In this document: positions 42,635 to 52,190 of the stretch, piece after piece
Layout of the letters: each line of letters begins with the position of its first letter
Numbering within the stretch: the first letter of the stretch is position 1
Source of the DNA: Aurantimonas sp. 22II-16-19i
GTDB taxonomy: Bacteria > Pseudomonadota > Alphaproteobacteria > Rhizobiales > Rhizobiaceae
Length of the DNA: 64,000 nucleotides
Assembly (NCBI RefSeq): GCF_002088275.1
Contig: NZ_AQQS01000006.1
Span: 113,574-177,573, forward strand
Direction of reading: 5' to 3'
The notes under the pieces: generated by a model
Database searches by the model: none
What the model was told of the DNA's origin: nothing
Seen by the model: the letters and a program-made list of their open reading frames with translations, nothing else
Made by a program: the position numbers and the translations under genes

Positions 42635-43504
42635 CTACCGGTTGAGCAGCGCCAGGAGGCTCGACGTGTCCCAGCGCTTGCCGCCCATCGCCTCGACCTC
42701 GGCGTAGAACTGGTCAACGAGGGCCGTCACCGGCAGGCGGGCGCCGTTGCGCTTGGCTTCAGTGAGGCAGATGCCGAGATCCTTGCGCATCCATTCGACG
42801 GCGAAGCCGTGGTCGTAATGGCCCTCGTTCATGGTCTTGTGGCGGTTTTCCATCTGCCAGGAGCCGGCGGCGCCCTTGGAGATCACGCCGACGACCTTTT
42901 CGATGTCGAGGCCGGCCTTCTGGCCGAAGGCGATGGATTCTGCGAGCCCCTGGACGAGGCCGGCGATGCAGATCTGGTTCATCATCTTGGTCAGCTGGCC
43001 GGAGCCCGCCGGGCCCATGAGCCCGACCATCTTGGCATAGGCCTCGATGACCGGCTTTGCGGCTGAAAAATCGGCATCGTCGCCGCCGCACATCACTGTC
43101 AGGGCGCCGTTCTCGGCGCCGGCCTGGCCGCCGGAGACCGGCGCGTCGATGAACCTGAAGCCCTTGGCATTGGCGGCTTCAGCCAACTCGCGGGCGAGCT
43201 CGGCCGAGGCCGTGGTGTTGTCGATGAGCGTCGCGCCGCCCTTCATGCCGGCGAAGATGCCGTCGTCGCCATAAACGACCGAGCGCACGTCGTCGTCATT
43301 GCCGACGCACATGAAGACGAAGTCGGCGTCCCCCGCCGCTTCGCGCGGCGTCGGGGCGTGGCCGCCGCCATATTGGTCGGCCCATTTCTCGGCCTTTGCG
43401 GCCGTGCGGTTCCAGACGGTGACGTCGTGGCCGCCCCTGGTCTTCAGGTGACCCGCCATGGGATAGCCCATCACGCCGAGCCCGATGAATGCGACCTTGG
43501 CCAT
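42635..43504 (-). CDS. 3-hydroxyisobutyrate dehydrogenase-family oxidoreductase
   Basis: A 289-residue NAD(P)-dependent beta-hydroxyacid dehydrogenase. It has the Rossmann glycines VAFIGLGVMGYPMAGHL, the substrate loop DAPVSGGQAGAENGAL and the catalytic Lys in GSGQLTKMMNQICIAG (G-X3-K-X3-N). The family includes 3-hydroxyisobutyrate, tartronate semialdehyde and glyoxylate/succinic semialdehyde reductases. The specific substrate is not resolved, and its neighbours give no metabolic hint. Confidence 0.88.
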   Translation of the reverse strand: MAKVAFIGLGVMGYPMAGHLKTRGGHDVTVWNRTAAKAEKWADQYGGGHAPTPREAAGDADFVFMCVGNDDDVRSVVYGDDGIFAGMKGGATLIDNTTASAELARELAEAANAKGFRFIDAPVSGGQAGAENGALTVMCGGDDADFSAAKPVIEAYAKMVGLMGPAGSGQLTKMMNQICIAGLVQGLAESIAFGQKAGLDIEKVVGVISKGAAGSWQMENRHKTMNEGHYDHGFAVEWMRKDLGICLTEAKRNGARLPVTALVDQFYAEVEAMGGKRWDTSSLLALLNR

Positions 43505-43622
43505 TTGTCCCGTCTCCCGGTCCGTGCGTTTTCCGCCCCTCAGTTCGTCTGCGAAGTAGTCCGGCGGGGGTGGAGCGTCAATCGCGAACGGCCGGCGCCG
43601 GCGATCCTCGCCGCCGGCTGCC

Positions 43623-45866
43623 TCAGGCCGCGCGGGCGATCGGCATCCGGCCTTCGCTCGGCAGGGTGAAGGTGTCGACGAGGCCGTTCAGGCGGTCGCC
43701 CTCGTCGGCGAGGCCCTCGATCGCGGCGGTCGTCTTGTCGACCATCGCGGCGTTCTGCTGGGTCACCTGGTCGAGCTCGCGCATCGCCTGGCTGACTTCG
43801 CCGAGACGGCGGGCCTGGTCGCGGGACATCTCGGCGATGCCCTCCAGCGCCGAATTGACGGTCTGGATGTTGGTTTCGATGCTCGCAAGGGATTCGCCGG
43901 TGCGCCGGACGAGCATGACGCCGCCCCCGACCTCGTCGCTGGAGCGCTTGATCAGCTTGCCGATCTCGGCGGCGGCCCCGGCCGAGCGCTGGGCGAGCTC
44001 GCGCACCTCCTGGGCGACGACCGCGAAGCCCTTGCCGGATTCGCCGGCCCGGGCCGCCTCGACACCGGCATTCAGCGCCAGGAGATTGGTCTGGAAGGCG
44101 ATCTCGTCGATGACACCGATGATCGTCTCGATCTCCTTCGACGACGTCTCGATCCGCTCCATCGCCAGCACCGCCTGGCTGACGACCTCGGACGAGCGGC
44201 CGGCGTCGACGACGGTCCGCTCGGTGGTCTTCACGGCGTCGTCGCAGCGCGCCAGCGAGCTGTGCACCGCGTCGTTGGTCTCGGCCAGCGCCGCGGCGGT
44301 CTCCTCCAGCGTCGCGGCCTGCCGCTCGGTCCGGCTCGACAGGTCCTGCGAGGAGGCCTGCAGCTCGAAGGATTCATGGCGCACGTTGGTGGCCGCTTCC
44401 CGGATCGACAGGATCGTCTCCGCCAGCTGGTCGAGGGAGCGGTTGTAGTCGAGGCGCAGGCTCTCCAGCGCCGGCGGGAAGGGCGTCGTGATGCGGGTGT
44501 CGAGGCGGCCGGAGGCCAGCGCCTTCATGCCGTCGGCGAGGATGCGGACGGTCCGCTGCAGCTCGTCGGCGCTGCGCTCGCGCTCGGTGCTGGTCTGTTC
44601 GCGCTCCAGCGCCAGCTGCTGGTCCTTGGCAAGCGTGGTCGCCTCGATCTCGTCCTTCTCGATGGCATTGCGCCGGAAGGTGTCCAGCGCCCGCGCCATC
44701 GCGCCGATCTCGTCCTTGCGGCCGGTGGTGTCGATGACGATCGTCTTGTCGCCGTCGGTCAGGCGGTTCATCAGCCCGGCGATGTCGATCAGCGGCCGCG
44801 TCAGCCGCGAGGAGACGACGAAGCCGACCAGCGCCATCGCCAGCACGATGGCGAGGGTCGCCCAGAGCGCGTATTTCGCCAGCTGGTTGGCGGAGGCGAG
44901 CATGGTCTCCTGATCTTCGCCGATGACCAGCAGCATCGGTTCGTCGAGGACCTGCAGCGGCTGCCAGACGTAGAACGTCCCGTGGCCGTCCATTTCGGCA
45001 AAGGCGGTGCCGCTGCGGCCGTCCCGCGCGGCGCTCTGCAATGCGGCGGGGAGCTCGGCCGTCGCCGTCCCGGGGCTGCCCGCCGCGACCCGTCCATCGG
45101 AGGCGACGAGCATCGCCGTGCCGACGCCGTTGGTGTCGTCCTGCGGGGCGACGACCGCGTCGAGGGCTTCTGCGGAGATCCGGATGACGATCGTGCCGCG
45201 GCGTTCGGTCTCGCCCCAATAGTTGAAGGCCAGGGGCTGGGCCAGGAAGGCCGAGCGGCCGCCGGCCGGATAGTCGGTGAGGCCGGTGGTGACGACGTCG
45301 GTCAGGCCGGCCGCCTGGGATCGCTGGACGAGATCGGCGAGAACGCCGTCCTTGAGGGTTGCGACGTTCTGCAGGAGCTCCGGCCCCTTGGCGGCGCTGA
45401 AGGCCACGATGCCGTCGGTCCCGACCACATAGACGTCGGCGAGACTGGCATTCGACAACGCGTTGACGAGGGAGCCGTGGAACTTGCCGTATTTCATCGC
45501 ATAGAGGAGCCGCGATCCCTCGCCGTCGGCGGCGATCCGCTGCTCGGTGGTCAGGTCCGGATTGCGGAAATACTCCAGGATCTTGGCGTTTTCCGACTGG
45601 AGCAGCCGGTCGAGGCCATCCATGGTCTCGCCGATCGTGTTGTTCTGGGCGATCTCGGCCAGCGTCTGGCGGGCGCGGTGCATGTGGCTCTCGAGGGCGT
45701 CGGCGCGAATCTGGGCGACCATGTCGAGCCGGGCCTGGCTGGCCTCGATCAGCCCGGCCCTGCCGATCTGGTAACTGAGGACGCCGACAGCGGTGCCCGC
45801 CACCAGCGCTGCGCCGACGACGACGAGGGCGAACTTCGCCTTGATCGAAAGGGAACCGAATCGCAT
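43623..45866 (-). CDS. methyl-accepting chemotaxis protein with periplasmic sensor
   Basis: A 747-residue chemoreceptor. It has a membrane helix near residues 8-28, a large periplasmic Cache-like ligand-binding region to about 320, a second helix (about 325-348) and a HAMP domain. The cytoplasmic signalling domain carries the hairpin tip [41 protein letters not shown]. The C-terminus (EGRMPIARAA) lacks the WXXF tether for CheR found in the other receptor at 61135. I chose ATG 45866 with GAGGATCCC upstream. The ligand is unknown. Confidence 0.9.
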   Translation of the reverse strand: MRFGSLSIKAKFALVVVGAALVAGTAVGVLSYQIGRAGLIEASQARLDMVAQIRADALESHMHRARQTLAEIAQNNTIGETMDGLDRLLQSENAKILEYFRNPDLTTEQRIAADGEGSRLLYAMKYGKFHGSLVNALSNASLADVYVVGTDGIVAFSAAKGPELLQNVATLKDGVLADLVQRSQAAGLTDVVTTGLTDYPAGGRSAFLAQPLAFNYWGETERRGTIVIRISAEALDAVVAPQDDTNGVGTAMLVASDGRVAAGSPGTATAELPAALQSAARDGRSGTAFAEMDGHGTFYVWQPLQVLDEPMLLVIGEDQETMLASANQLAKYALWATLAIVLAMALVGFVVSSRLTRPLIDIAGLMNRLTDGDKTIVIDTTGRKDEIGAMARALDTFRRNAIEKDEIEATTLAKDQQLALEREQTSTERERSADELQRTVRILADGMKALASGRLDTRITTPFPPALESLRLDYNRSLDQLAETILSIREAATNVRHESFELQASSQDLSSRTERQAATLEETAAALAETNDAVHSSLARCDDAVKTTERTVVDAGRSSEVVSQAVLAMERIETSSKEIETIIGVIDEIAFQTNLLALNAGVEAARAGESGKGFAVVAQEVRELAQRSAGAAAEIGKLIKRSSDEVGGGVMLVRRTGESLASIETNIQTVNSALEGIAEMSRDQARRLGEVSQAMRELDQVTQQNAAMVDKTTAAIEGLADEGDRLNGLVDTFTLPSEGRMPIARAA

Positions 45867-46170
45867 GGGATCCTCACGGAGGGTGATCGTTGCCAACGAT
45901 ACTTTCCGCTTTCCCTTTCGAAATGGTGAATTTGCAACGTCTCGTTATACCAAAAGGGCCAGCGGCCCGTGCGCCGGGTCGCGGTGGCCGCGGAAAGAAT
46001 CCGGATCGCCCCGATGAGCCACGGGACATCAGCTTCGCAACCAGGAGATATGGGCTCGACCACGGGCGGTCACCGGTGACCGCAGGGCGTCGACCTCCCG
46101 GGACGCCGGCCGCATGGATGGGTTCGCGGGATCCCGCCGCAGGGCGCGGCTCGTCGTCCTTCGCCGGGCC
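45867..46170. other. intergenic region between chemoreceptor and permease genes
   Basis: A 304-base stretch that should hold the chemoreceptor promoter (its right-hand gene converges from the other side). No gene, repeat or operator was recognised. The part near 45890-45950 is AT-richer than the surroundings. Confidence 0.3.
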
Positions 46171-46983
46171 TCAGCGCTTCAGATGCCGGGTGAGCCGCCG
46201 TTCCGCCCAGTTGGTCGCGTGGCGCAGCGCCTCGACGAGGGCGAGGTAGAGCAGCGCCGCCCAGACATAGGTCTGGAAGTCGTAGGTGCGCGAATAGGCC
46301 TGCCGGGTCTCGCCGAAGAGGTCGTAGACGGTAATGATCGCGACGATGGCCGAGGCCTTGATCATCAGGATGATCTCGTTGGCATAGGGGCGCAGGGCCA
46401 CGATCATCGCCTGCGGCATCACCACCTTGAAGAAGATCACCTGGCGCGGCAGCCCGAGCGAGCGGCCGCCCTCCCACTGGCCCTTCGGCACGCTCTCGAT
46501 GGCGCCGCGCAGGATCTCCGCCTGGTAGGCGGCGGTGTTGAGCGCCAGCGAGAACAGCCCGCAATACCAGGCCTCCCGGAAGAACCACCACAGGCCGATC
46601 GTTTCGAAGAAGCCGCGGAACTGGCCGAAGCCATAGTAGAACAGGAAGATCTGGGCGATCAGCGGCGTGCCGCGGAAGAAATACACGAAGGCGAAGGCCG
46701 AACCCTGCGCAATCGGGTTGGACGCCATGCGGCCGAGCGCCACGGGCAGCGAGACGATCGCGCCGAGGACGAAGGAGACGGCGACGAGGGAGACCGTGAC
46801 CCACAGGCCGCGGAGATAGGACCAGCCGAAGCGCTCGATCAGCGTCACGTCGAAGGCCTGGACGAAGTAGAAGGCGAAGGCGGCGGCCACCGCGATCCAC
46901 AGGCCGATCGCGACGAGCCCGCCGAGCTTGAGCTTCTGCGGCGGCGCCTTCGGGGCGGCCAGGGCCGGATTGTTGCCGCTCAC
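46171..46983 (-). CDS. polar amino-acid ABC transporter permease (HisM-like)
   Basis: A 270-residue inner-membrane permease. After a short hydrophilic N-terminus there are about five membrane helices and the EAA-type coupling loop in GAIESVPKGQWEGGRSLGLPRQVIFFKVVMPQAM. The GTG start at 46983 overlaps the upstream permease stop as GTGA. Together with the HisQ-like permease it should form the channel of a polar amino-acid importer. No ATPase gene follows in the window. Confidence 0.88.
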   Translation of the reverse strand: MSGNNPALAAPKAPPQKLKLGGLVAIGLWIAVAAAFAFYFVQAFDVTLIERFGWSYLRGLWVTVSLVAVSFVLGAIVSLPVALGRMASNPIAQGSAFAFVYFFRGTPLIAQIFLFYYGFGQFRGFFETIGLWWFFREAWYCGLFSLALNTAAYQAEILRGAIESVPKGQWEGGRSLGLPRQVIFFKVVMPQAMIVALRPYANEIILMIKASAIVAIITVYDLFGETRQAYSRTYDFQTYVWAALLYLALVEALRHATNWAERRLTRHLKR

Positions 46984-47690
46984 TTCGCCACCTCGCCGCG
47001 CTTGGTCCAGCGGTCGATGCCGCCGATGGCGATGGAGGAGAGGATCGTCAGGACGAGATAGAGGGCGATCGCCGTGCCGAAGAACAGGAACGGCTCGCGC
47101 GAGACCCGCGCCGCGACCTGCGCCTGGCGCAGGATGTCGGCAAGGCCGATGACCGAGACGAGGGCGGTGTCCTTCAGGAGGTTCATCCAAAGATTGCCGA
47201 GGCCCGGCAGGGCGATCTTGATCAGCTGCGGCAGGATGACGAGGACCATCACCTTCGCCCGCCCGAGGCCGAGCGCCATGCCGCCCTCGCGCTGGCCGTG
47301 GGGGATCGCCCGGAAGGCGGAGAGGAACACCTCGCTCGAGAAGGCCGCGAAGACGACGCCGAGGGCCACCATGCCGGAGACGAAGCTCGACAGCGCGATA
47401 TCCGGCAGGCCGGTCGCCTGGGAGACCGATTTCAGCGCGGCATTGACCCCGAAATAGACCAGAAACAGCGTCAGAAGTTCGGGCAGGCCGCGAAAGATCG
47501 TCGTGAAGATGTCGGCGGACAGCTTCAGCAGGTAATCCTCCGACTGCTTGGCGAGCGACAGGAGGAAGCCGAGGCCAAGGCCGATCGGCAGCGTCGCCAG
47601 CGACAGGGCGACGGTGACGACGACGCCGGCGGCGAGATCGTCGCCCCAGCCGGTTGATCCGAAGCCGAGAAGGGTGAGGGATTCGTTCAT
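46980..47690 (-). CDS. polar amino-acid ABC transporter permease (HisQ-like)
   Basis: A 236-residue permease with about five membrane helices and the family loop AFRAIPHGQREGGMALGLGRAKVMVLVILPQLIKIALPGLGN. FRGLPELLTLFLVYFG matches the HisQ/ArtQ type. It is coupled to the HisM-like gene by a four-base overlap. It lies downstream of the binding-protein gene, separated by an attenuator-like hairpin. Confidence 0.88.
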   Translation of the reverse strand: MNESLTLLGFGSTGWGDDLAAGVVVTVALSLATLPIGLGLGFLLSLAKQSEDYLLKLSADIFTTIFRGLPELLTLFLVYFGVNAALKSVSQATGLPDIALSSFVSGMVALGVVFAAFSSEVFLSAFRAIPHGQREGGMALGLGRAKVMVLVILPQLIKIALPGLGNLWMNLLKDTALVSVIGLADILRQAQVAARVSREPFLFFGTAIALYLVLTILSSIAIGGIDRWTKRGEVAK

Positions 47691-47756
47691 CCGGTCCGTT
47701 CGTCACTGCGCTGGCGGTGGCTCTCTTTCGCCGAGCACGCGTCTTCCACGAAGACG

Positions 47757-47787
47757 AAAAAGGCCGCCGGGCACGATGCCGGCGACC
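47757..47787 (-). terminator. attenuator-type hairpin between binding protein and permease genes
   Basis: On the minus strand GGTCGCCGGC and GCCCGGCGGCC form a G+C-rich stem around ATCGT, followed by TTTTT. It starts 28 bases after the binding-protein stop. Such sites let the binding protein be made in excess over the permeases. Confidence 0.65.
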
Positions 47788-47814
47788 TCCTTCATTCCTA
47801 TCCCGCGATGCGCC

Positions 47815-48627
47815 TCACTGGGCGGCCGGCTCTTCGCCATAGACGTCGAAGTCGAAATACGACTTCTGGATCTTGTCGTAGGTGCCGTCTTCCCGGATCG
47901 CCGCGATGGCGTCGTCGAGCATCGTCTTCAGCTTGTCGTCGCCCTTGCGAAGGCCGATGCCGACGCCCTTGCCGTAGATCGCCGGATCGGCGGGCAGGGT
48001 GGAGAGAAGCTTGCAGCAGGCGCCCGCGTCGCTCTTCAGCCACTCGTCGAGGACGACGACGTCGTCCATCACCGCGTCGAGGCGGCCGTTCTCGATGTCG
48101 AGCTTGTATTCCTCGGCGGTCGGATACTGGCGCACGTCGGCGCTCGGAAAGAGCGCGGCCGCGGCCTGGGCGTGGGTGGTCGAGACCTGCGCGCCGATCG
48201 CCTTGCCGGACAGCGCCGCGTCGGTCGCCTCGGTGATCTGCGAATCCTTCGGGACGGCGATCGCCGGCGGCGTCTGATAGTACTTGTCGGTGAAGGCGAT
48301 CTGTTCCTCGCGCTCCGGCGTGATCGACATGGAGGCGACAAGGGCGTCGAAATTGCCGTTCTGGAGCGCCGGGATCATGCCGTCCCAATCCTGGGTGACG
48401 AAGGTGCATTCGACCTTCATCTGGGCGCAGAGCGCCTTGGCGATTTCGACGTCGAAGCCCTTCAATTCGCCCGACGCGTCGAGGAAGTTGAACGGCGGAT
48501 AGGCGCCCTCGGTGCCGATCACCACCTTCGACCAGTCCTTGTCGGCGTCGCTCTGTTGAGCCACGGCGGTTCCGGCGAAGAGGCCGGCGAGCGCGGCGGC
48601 GAGAGCGAAGGATTGGGCTAGACGCAT
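47815..48627 (-). CDS. polar amino-acid ABC transporter binding protein
   Basis: A 270-residue periplasmic protein with a signal peptide (MRLAQSFALAAALAGLFAGTAVAQ). It has the family-3 binding-protein signature: VVIGTEGAYPPFNFLDASGELKGFDVEIAKALCAQM, DWDGMIPALQNGNFDALVASMSIT and LDAVMDDVVVLDEWL. The pattern resembles lysine/arginine/ornithine or histidine binders. ATG 48627 has AAAGGGG upstream. It heads the transporter operon. Confidence 0.9.
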   Translation of the reverse strand: MRLAQSFALAAALAGLFAGTAVAQQSDADKDWSKVVIGTEGAYPPFNFLDASGELKGFDVEIAKALCAQMKVECTFVTQDWDGMIPALQNGNFDALVASMSITPEREEQIAFTDKYYQTPPAIAVPKDSQITEATDAALSGKAIGAQVSTTHAQAAAALFPSADVRQYPTAEEYKLDIENGRLDAVMDDVVVLDEWLKSDAGACCKLLSTLPADPAIYGKGVGIGLRKGDDKLKTMLDDAIAAIREDGTYDKIQKSYFDFDVYGEEPAAQ

Positions 48628-48811
48628 TGAGGACCCCTTTGTCGTCAGGAAAAGATCGATCGTGATGGCATGCAACGGCGCGGCGTCATCCGTGCCGCGC
48701 GATTGGGCATGCTGTGTCGGGAGGCATGCTGCCATTTTTCGAAAGCCGAGCGCAACTGCGATCTGCCTGCGAGCACAACCGATTTCTCGTGGACGCAACC
48801 GGGTCCCGGGC

Positions 48812-49456
48812 TCAGCCACGGGACGTGCGGTGGAGGAAGGCTTCGGCGGTCACGAGGTCGTCTGGCGTGTTGACGTTGAAGAACGGGTCGCCTGCGGGAG
48901 CGTCGGGGGTGGCATCGATCGCCGCGGTGTCGAAGCCGACCTCCTCGAGGAAGGCGCGGATCGCCAGCGGTCGCCCCGTATCGAGCCAGCGGGTGAGATC
49001 GGCGAGGAGCGAGCCCGGCCACAGCCCCGTCGCCGGTTGCAGGCGGCCCTCGAAGACCGCGATCACCGGACGCTCGCCGGCCCGTTGCGCGAGGCGTTCG
49101 GCGAGATCCTGCGGCAGGAAGGGCGTGTCGCCCGGCACGACGAGGAGACGACGCTCCGGCTCGCCCGGACGGCGCGCCGGCAACGCCGCAAGGCCCGCCT
49201 CGATGCCGGCGAGCGGGCCGGGCAGGCCGGGGCGCCGATCGGGCGCGAGCGTCAGGCCGAAGCGCTCGTAGCCGCGATCCCGGGGCGCGGCGAGAAAGAT
49301 CCGGTCTGCCTGGGGCTCCAGCCGCGCGATGACATGGGCGACCAGCGGGCGGCCGCAAAGCGGCGTCAGCGGCTTCGGCGTCGGCCCGCCCATGCGGCTT
49401 CCCCGGCCGCCGGCCAGGACGAGGCCCGCCGGCTTCACGGGACTTGCCGGCTTCAT
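48812..49456 (-). CDS. mobA: MobA, molybdenum cofactor guanylyltransferase
   Basis: A 214-residue enzyme that attaches GMP to Mo-molybdopterin to form the MGD cofactor used by nitrate reductase NasA. It has the nucleotide-binding motif VLAGGRGSRMGG near the N-terminus (the consensus is LAGGXGXRXGG, with Gly then Lys further on in GGPTPKPLTPL). Other conserved parts are PGDTPFLPQDLAERL and FFNVNTPDDLVTAE. Its start overlaps the MFS transporter stop by ATGA. It is not beside other Moco genes, but moaA lies 3 kb to the right. Confidence 0.88.
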   Translation of the reverse strand: MKPASPVKPAGLVLAGGRGSRMGGPTPKPLTPLCGRPLVAHVIARLEPQADRIFLAAPRDRGYERFGLTLAPDRRPGLPGPLAGIEAGLAALPARRPGEPERRLLVVPGDTPFLPQDLAERLAQRAGERPVIAVFEGRLQPATGLWPGSLLADLTRWLDTGRPLAIRAFLEEVGFDTAAIDATPDAPAGDPFFNVNTPDDLVTAEAFLHRTSRG

Positions 49457-50670
49457 GGGGCGTGCCGGACGCGCCGCACCATCAGCGCCACGATGAGCGA
49501 GCCGAGACCGAAGGCCGACATCAGCGCGAAGAGGCCGAGCGGGCCGCCGTGGCGGGTGGCGACCAGCGAGGCGACGAAGGAGGCCAGCGCCCCGGTGCCG
49601 ATCTGCAGCGCGCCGAGCATGCCGGCGGCGGCCCCCGCCGCATGGGGCACGACGCTGATGCCGCCGGCAGTCGAGGTCGGCGTCGCCAGCCCATTGCCGA
49701 TGCCGACGAGGAACATCGGTCCGAACAGCGTCAGCGGCGTCAGCCAGCCATAGGCGATGAAGCCAAGGGAAAGGAGGGCGGCGCCCATGGAGATGGCGCT
49801 GCCGGCCACCATCAGCGTCTTGATGCCGAGACGCTCGGACAGCTGCGCGGTGACGAAGTTGCCGGCGATGTAACCGGCGGCGCAAAGGCCGAACCACAGG
49901 CCATAGGCGGCCGGCGTCATGTGGAGGATGTTCACCGCGACGAAGGGCGCCCCGCCGAGAAAGGCGAAGAACACCGCCGAGATCAGCGCCGAGACGAGGG
50001 CGTAGGTCCAGAACGAACCGGCGGAAAGGAGCACGCCGTAGTTCTTGAACTGGTCGCGCATCGGCTTGCCGCGCTCGGCATTGGTCTCGGAGAGGTCGGC
50101 GAAGAGCAGGCCGAGGGTGAGCGCGCCGATCGCCGCGAGCAGCCAGAACACCATGCGCCAGCCGAAGGCCGTGTCGATGGTCCCGCCGACGAGGGGGCCG
50201 AGCAACGGGGCGACGGCAAATCCCATGGTGACGTAGCCGATCATCGCGGCGGCGCGCTCGCGCTCATAGACGTCGCGCACGATCGCCCGGGACAGGGCGA
50301 TGCCGGTGGCGCTCGCCGCCTGCACCACGCGCCCCGCGAGAAACAGCCCGACACCCTCGGCGGCGATGCACATGAAGGTGCCGGCCATGAACAGCACCAT
50401 GCCGCCGATGATCACCGGGCGGCGGCCGTAGCGATCCGACAGCGGCCCCGCGAGGAGCTGGATCAGCGCGGTGGCGGCGAGATAGAGCGACAGGCCGAGG
50501 CCGACGATCGCCTCCTCCGCCATGAGATCGTCGGCGATCGAGGCCATCGACGGAATGAAGATGTTGATCGCCAGCGGCGACAGGGCCGAGGCGATCATCA
50601 AGGTGAAGAGCATCGGCCGGCGCGCGGCGATGCCGGCTGCCGGCGATTGCATGTCGCGAAGGCTCGTCAT
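49453..50670 (-). CDS. Bcr/CflA-type MFS drug efflux transporter
   Basis: A 405-residue major facilitator protein with 12 predicted membrane helices. Characteristic segments are NIFIPSMASIADDL in helix 1, AGPLSDRYGRRPVIIGG (motif A between helices 2 and 3), GRVVQAASATGIALSRAIVRD in helix 4, and MGFAVAPLLGPLVGG (motif C) in helix 5. The substrate is unknown; the subfamily exports bicyclomycin, chloramphenicol and other compounds. I chose ATG 50670 because the upstream open frame is not hydrophobic. It is translationally coupled to mobA. Confidence 0.88.
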   Translation of the reverse strand: MTSLRDMQSPAAGIAARRPMLFTLMIASALSPLAINIFIPSMASIADDLMAEEAIVGLGLSLYLAATALIQLLAGPLSDRYGRRPVIIGGMVLFMAGTFMCIAAEGVGLFLAGRVVQAASATGIALSRAIVRDVYERERAAAMIGYVTMGFAVAPLLGPLVGGTIDTAFGWRMVFWLLAAIGALTLGLLFADLSETNAERGKPMRDQFKNYGVLLSAGSFWTYALVSALISAVFFAFLGGAPFVAVNILHMTPAAYGLWFGLCAAGYIAGNFVTAQLSERLGIKTLMVAGSAISMGAALLSLGFIAYGWLTPLTLFGPMFLVGIGNGLATPTSTAGGISVVPHAAGAAAGMLGALQIGTGALASFVASLVATRHGGPLGLFALMSAFGLGSLIVALMVRRVRHAP

Positions 50671-50978
50671 GATGGGATCGTCGCGCCTCTTGCGGCCGTT
50701 GCGGCGGAAGGGCGCCGCCTGAAGGTTCGCGGGCAAGATGTCGCTGCCGCGGGGCGAAGGCAAGTCGCAACGTGGCCGGTCTCGCCGCCGGTGGAGGCGA
50801 CGGGAGGCTGCGAGCCGCGCGCCGCGACGCTGCGCCAGGTTAACTTCGTCGAAATACTAAGTGTGCAGAATCAAAAACGGAAATCCATCATTCTTTAAAA
50901 TTTCGGCCCATTCCGCAAGGGAATCGCAGCGCTTTCGTGGTCAAGACTGATGCTTCGCCATTGGCGTGGGGAACCGGA

Positions 50979-51548
50979 ATGGGCTTCGATTTTTCCGCAA
51001 TGACCGCTCTGCTCGGTGGCTATGCCGATTCGCGCCAGCGGCCCCACGACTATGATCCGGGCGAGCGCCGGCAGCGCGGAGCCTGGCGGCAAAGGCCCGA
51101 TTCCGAGAGCGGGGCCGGGGCGCGCGGCCCGTCAGCCGATGCGGCGGCGGACGCCTCGGACGCTGCCCCGCGGCTCGCCCTTCCGCCGGTGACCGGCGGC
51201 GCGCCCGGGCAGGTCTGCGGCGTCGGCCGGGCGCTCGACGCCCTCATCGCCGCCGAGGAGACGCGCCGCCGCAAGACCCTGCCGGAGCCCGAGGCGAAGG
51301 CCGACCATTCCGAACTGTCCAGCGTGCTCAAGGCCTCGCTGCCCGCGCGGCCGGCGCCGCAGGCCGATGCCCCGGACGGGAGCCCTGCCGCCGCGTCCAC
51401 CGAGGGCGGACGCGACTGGGGGCAGATCCGCGACCTCATCGAGGCCCTGGCGAAAGCCGATCGACCCTCGGCCGGGGAAAAGGCGCGCGGCGAGCCCCTC
51501 GCCGAGGCGCGCGACACACGGCCATGGCGACCGAAGCAGGTTCCCTGA
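50979..51548 (+). CDS. hypothetical Ala/Pro-rich protein
   Basis: A 189-residue frame from ATG 50979 (GGGGA just upstream; GTG 50937 is also possible). MGFDFSAMTALLGGYADSRQRP opens it, and the rest is rich in Ala, Arg, Pro, Glu and Gly with no recognised fold; a short helical part is near the C-terminus (GQIRDLIEALAKADRPS). It may be a genuine disordered protein, or chance coding in G+C-rich DNA. The upstream 266 bases include an AT-rich patch (50840-50900) that could hold its promoter. Confidence 0.45.
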   Translation: MGFDFSAMTALLGGYADSRQRPHDYDPGERRQRGAWRQRPDSESGAGARGPSADAAADASDAAPRLALPPVTGGAPGQVCGVGRALDALIAAEETRRRKTLPEPEAKADHSELSSVLKASLPARPAPQADAPDGSPAAASTEGGRDWGQIRDLIEALAKADRPSAGEKARGEPLAEARDTRPWRPKQVP

Positions 51549-51708
51549 CCGCAGCACCAGGCCAAAGCCAGAATTCGGCCCGCCAGTTTCCGAAGCTCAG
51601 GCGGTCGTAAGAGGTATCGCAAATGAGGTATCGCAAAAGCCGGAGCGAGACGGCGGGCTCGCCCGGTTCGTCACGCTTTGGCCTTGGCTGGGAGGGGCCT
51701 CGGCCCTG

Positions 51709-52188
51709 TCAGCCGGACGGGCCCTGCAGCGAGTTGGTCACCGGCCCGACGAGCCGGTCGTAGCGCGAGCGCAGGTTCTTCGGATAGCGGATCGCCACGG
51801 AGTGGATCAGGTCGCCGCGAAAGATGTAGCGCTCGTAGAAGATCTTGCCGTCGCGGTAGCCGGAGACCACCGCCCAGCGCTGGCCGGAGGCCTTGTATGT
51901 GACGTCGTCCGCCTTGCCGCGATCGCGGATGATCGACGCGGGCGTCTCGCCGCCGCCGTTCTGGCGCGCATAGATGAAGAGCTGGGCGCCGTCCGGCGAG
52001 GCCCAGGCCAGCCCGTCGCCCTCGACGGGGGCTGGGAGCTTCTCGGGAAAGGCCTCTGCGGGGAAGCTCGCCTTCGTCCCGAAACGCTGGTTCTGGTAGG
52101 TCACCTCGTCCGCCAGCGCGGGGCCGCACAAGACCGCCGCGGCGAGGCTCGAAGCCGCCACGAGAGATCCGATCCGCCATTTCGCCAT
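51709..52188 (-). CDS. exported protein of unknown function
   Basis: A 159-residue protein with a clear signal peptide (WRIGSLVAASSLAAAVLCGPALA) and a mature domain beginning DEVTYQNQRFGTKASFP. A conserved-looking C-terminal part has YRDGKIFYERYIFRGDLIHSVAIRYP. It is likely periplasmic. ATG 52188 has GGAGG 8 bases upstream. The moaA gene ends 2 bases before its start on the same strand, so they may be one transcript. No function is recognised. Confidence 0.75.
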   Translation of the reverse strand: MAKWRIGSLVAASSLAAAVLCGPALADEVTYQNQRFGTKASFPAEAFPEKLPAPVEGDGLAWASPDGAQLFIYARQNGGGETPASIIRDRGKADDVTYKASGQRWAVVSGYRDGKIFYERYIFRGDLIHSVAIRYPKNLRSRYDRLVGPVTNSLQGPSG

Positions 52189-52190
52189 GT

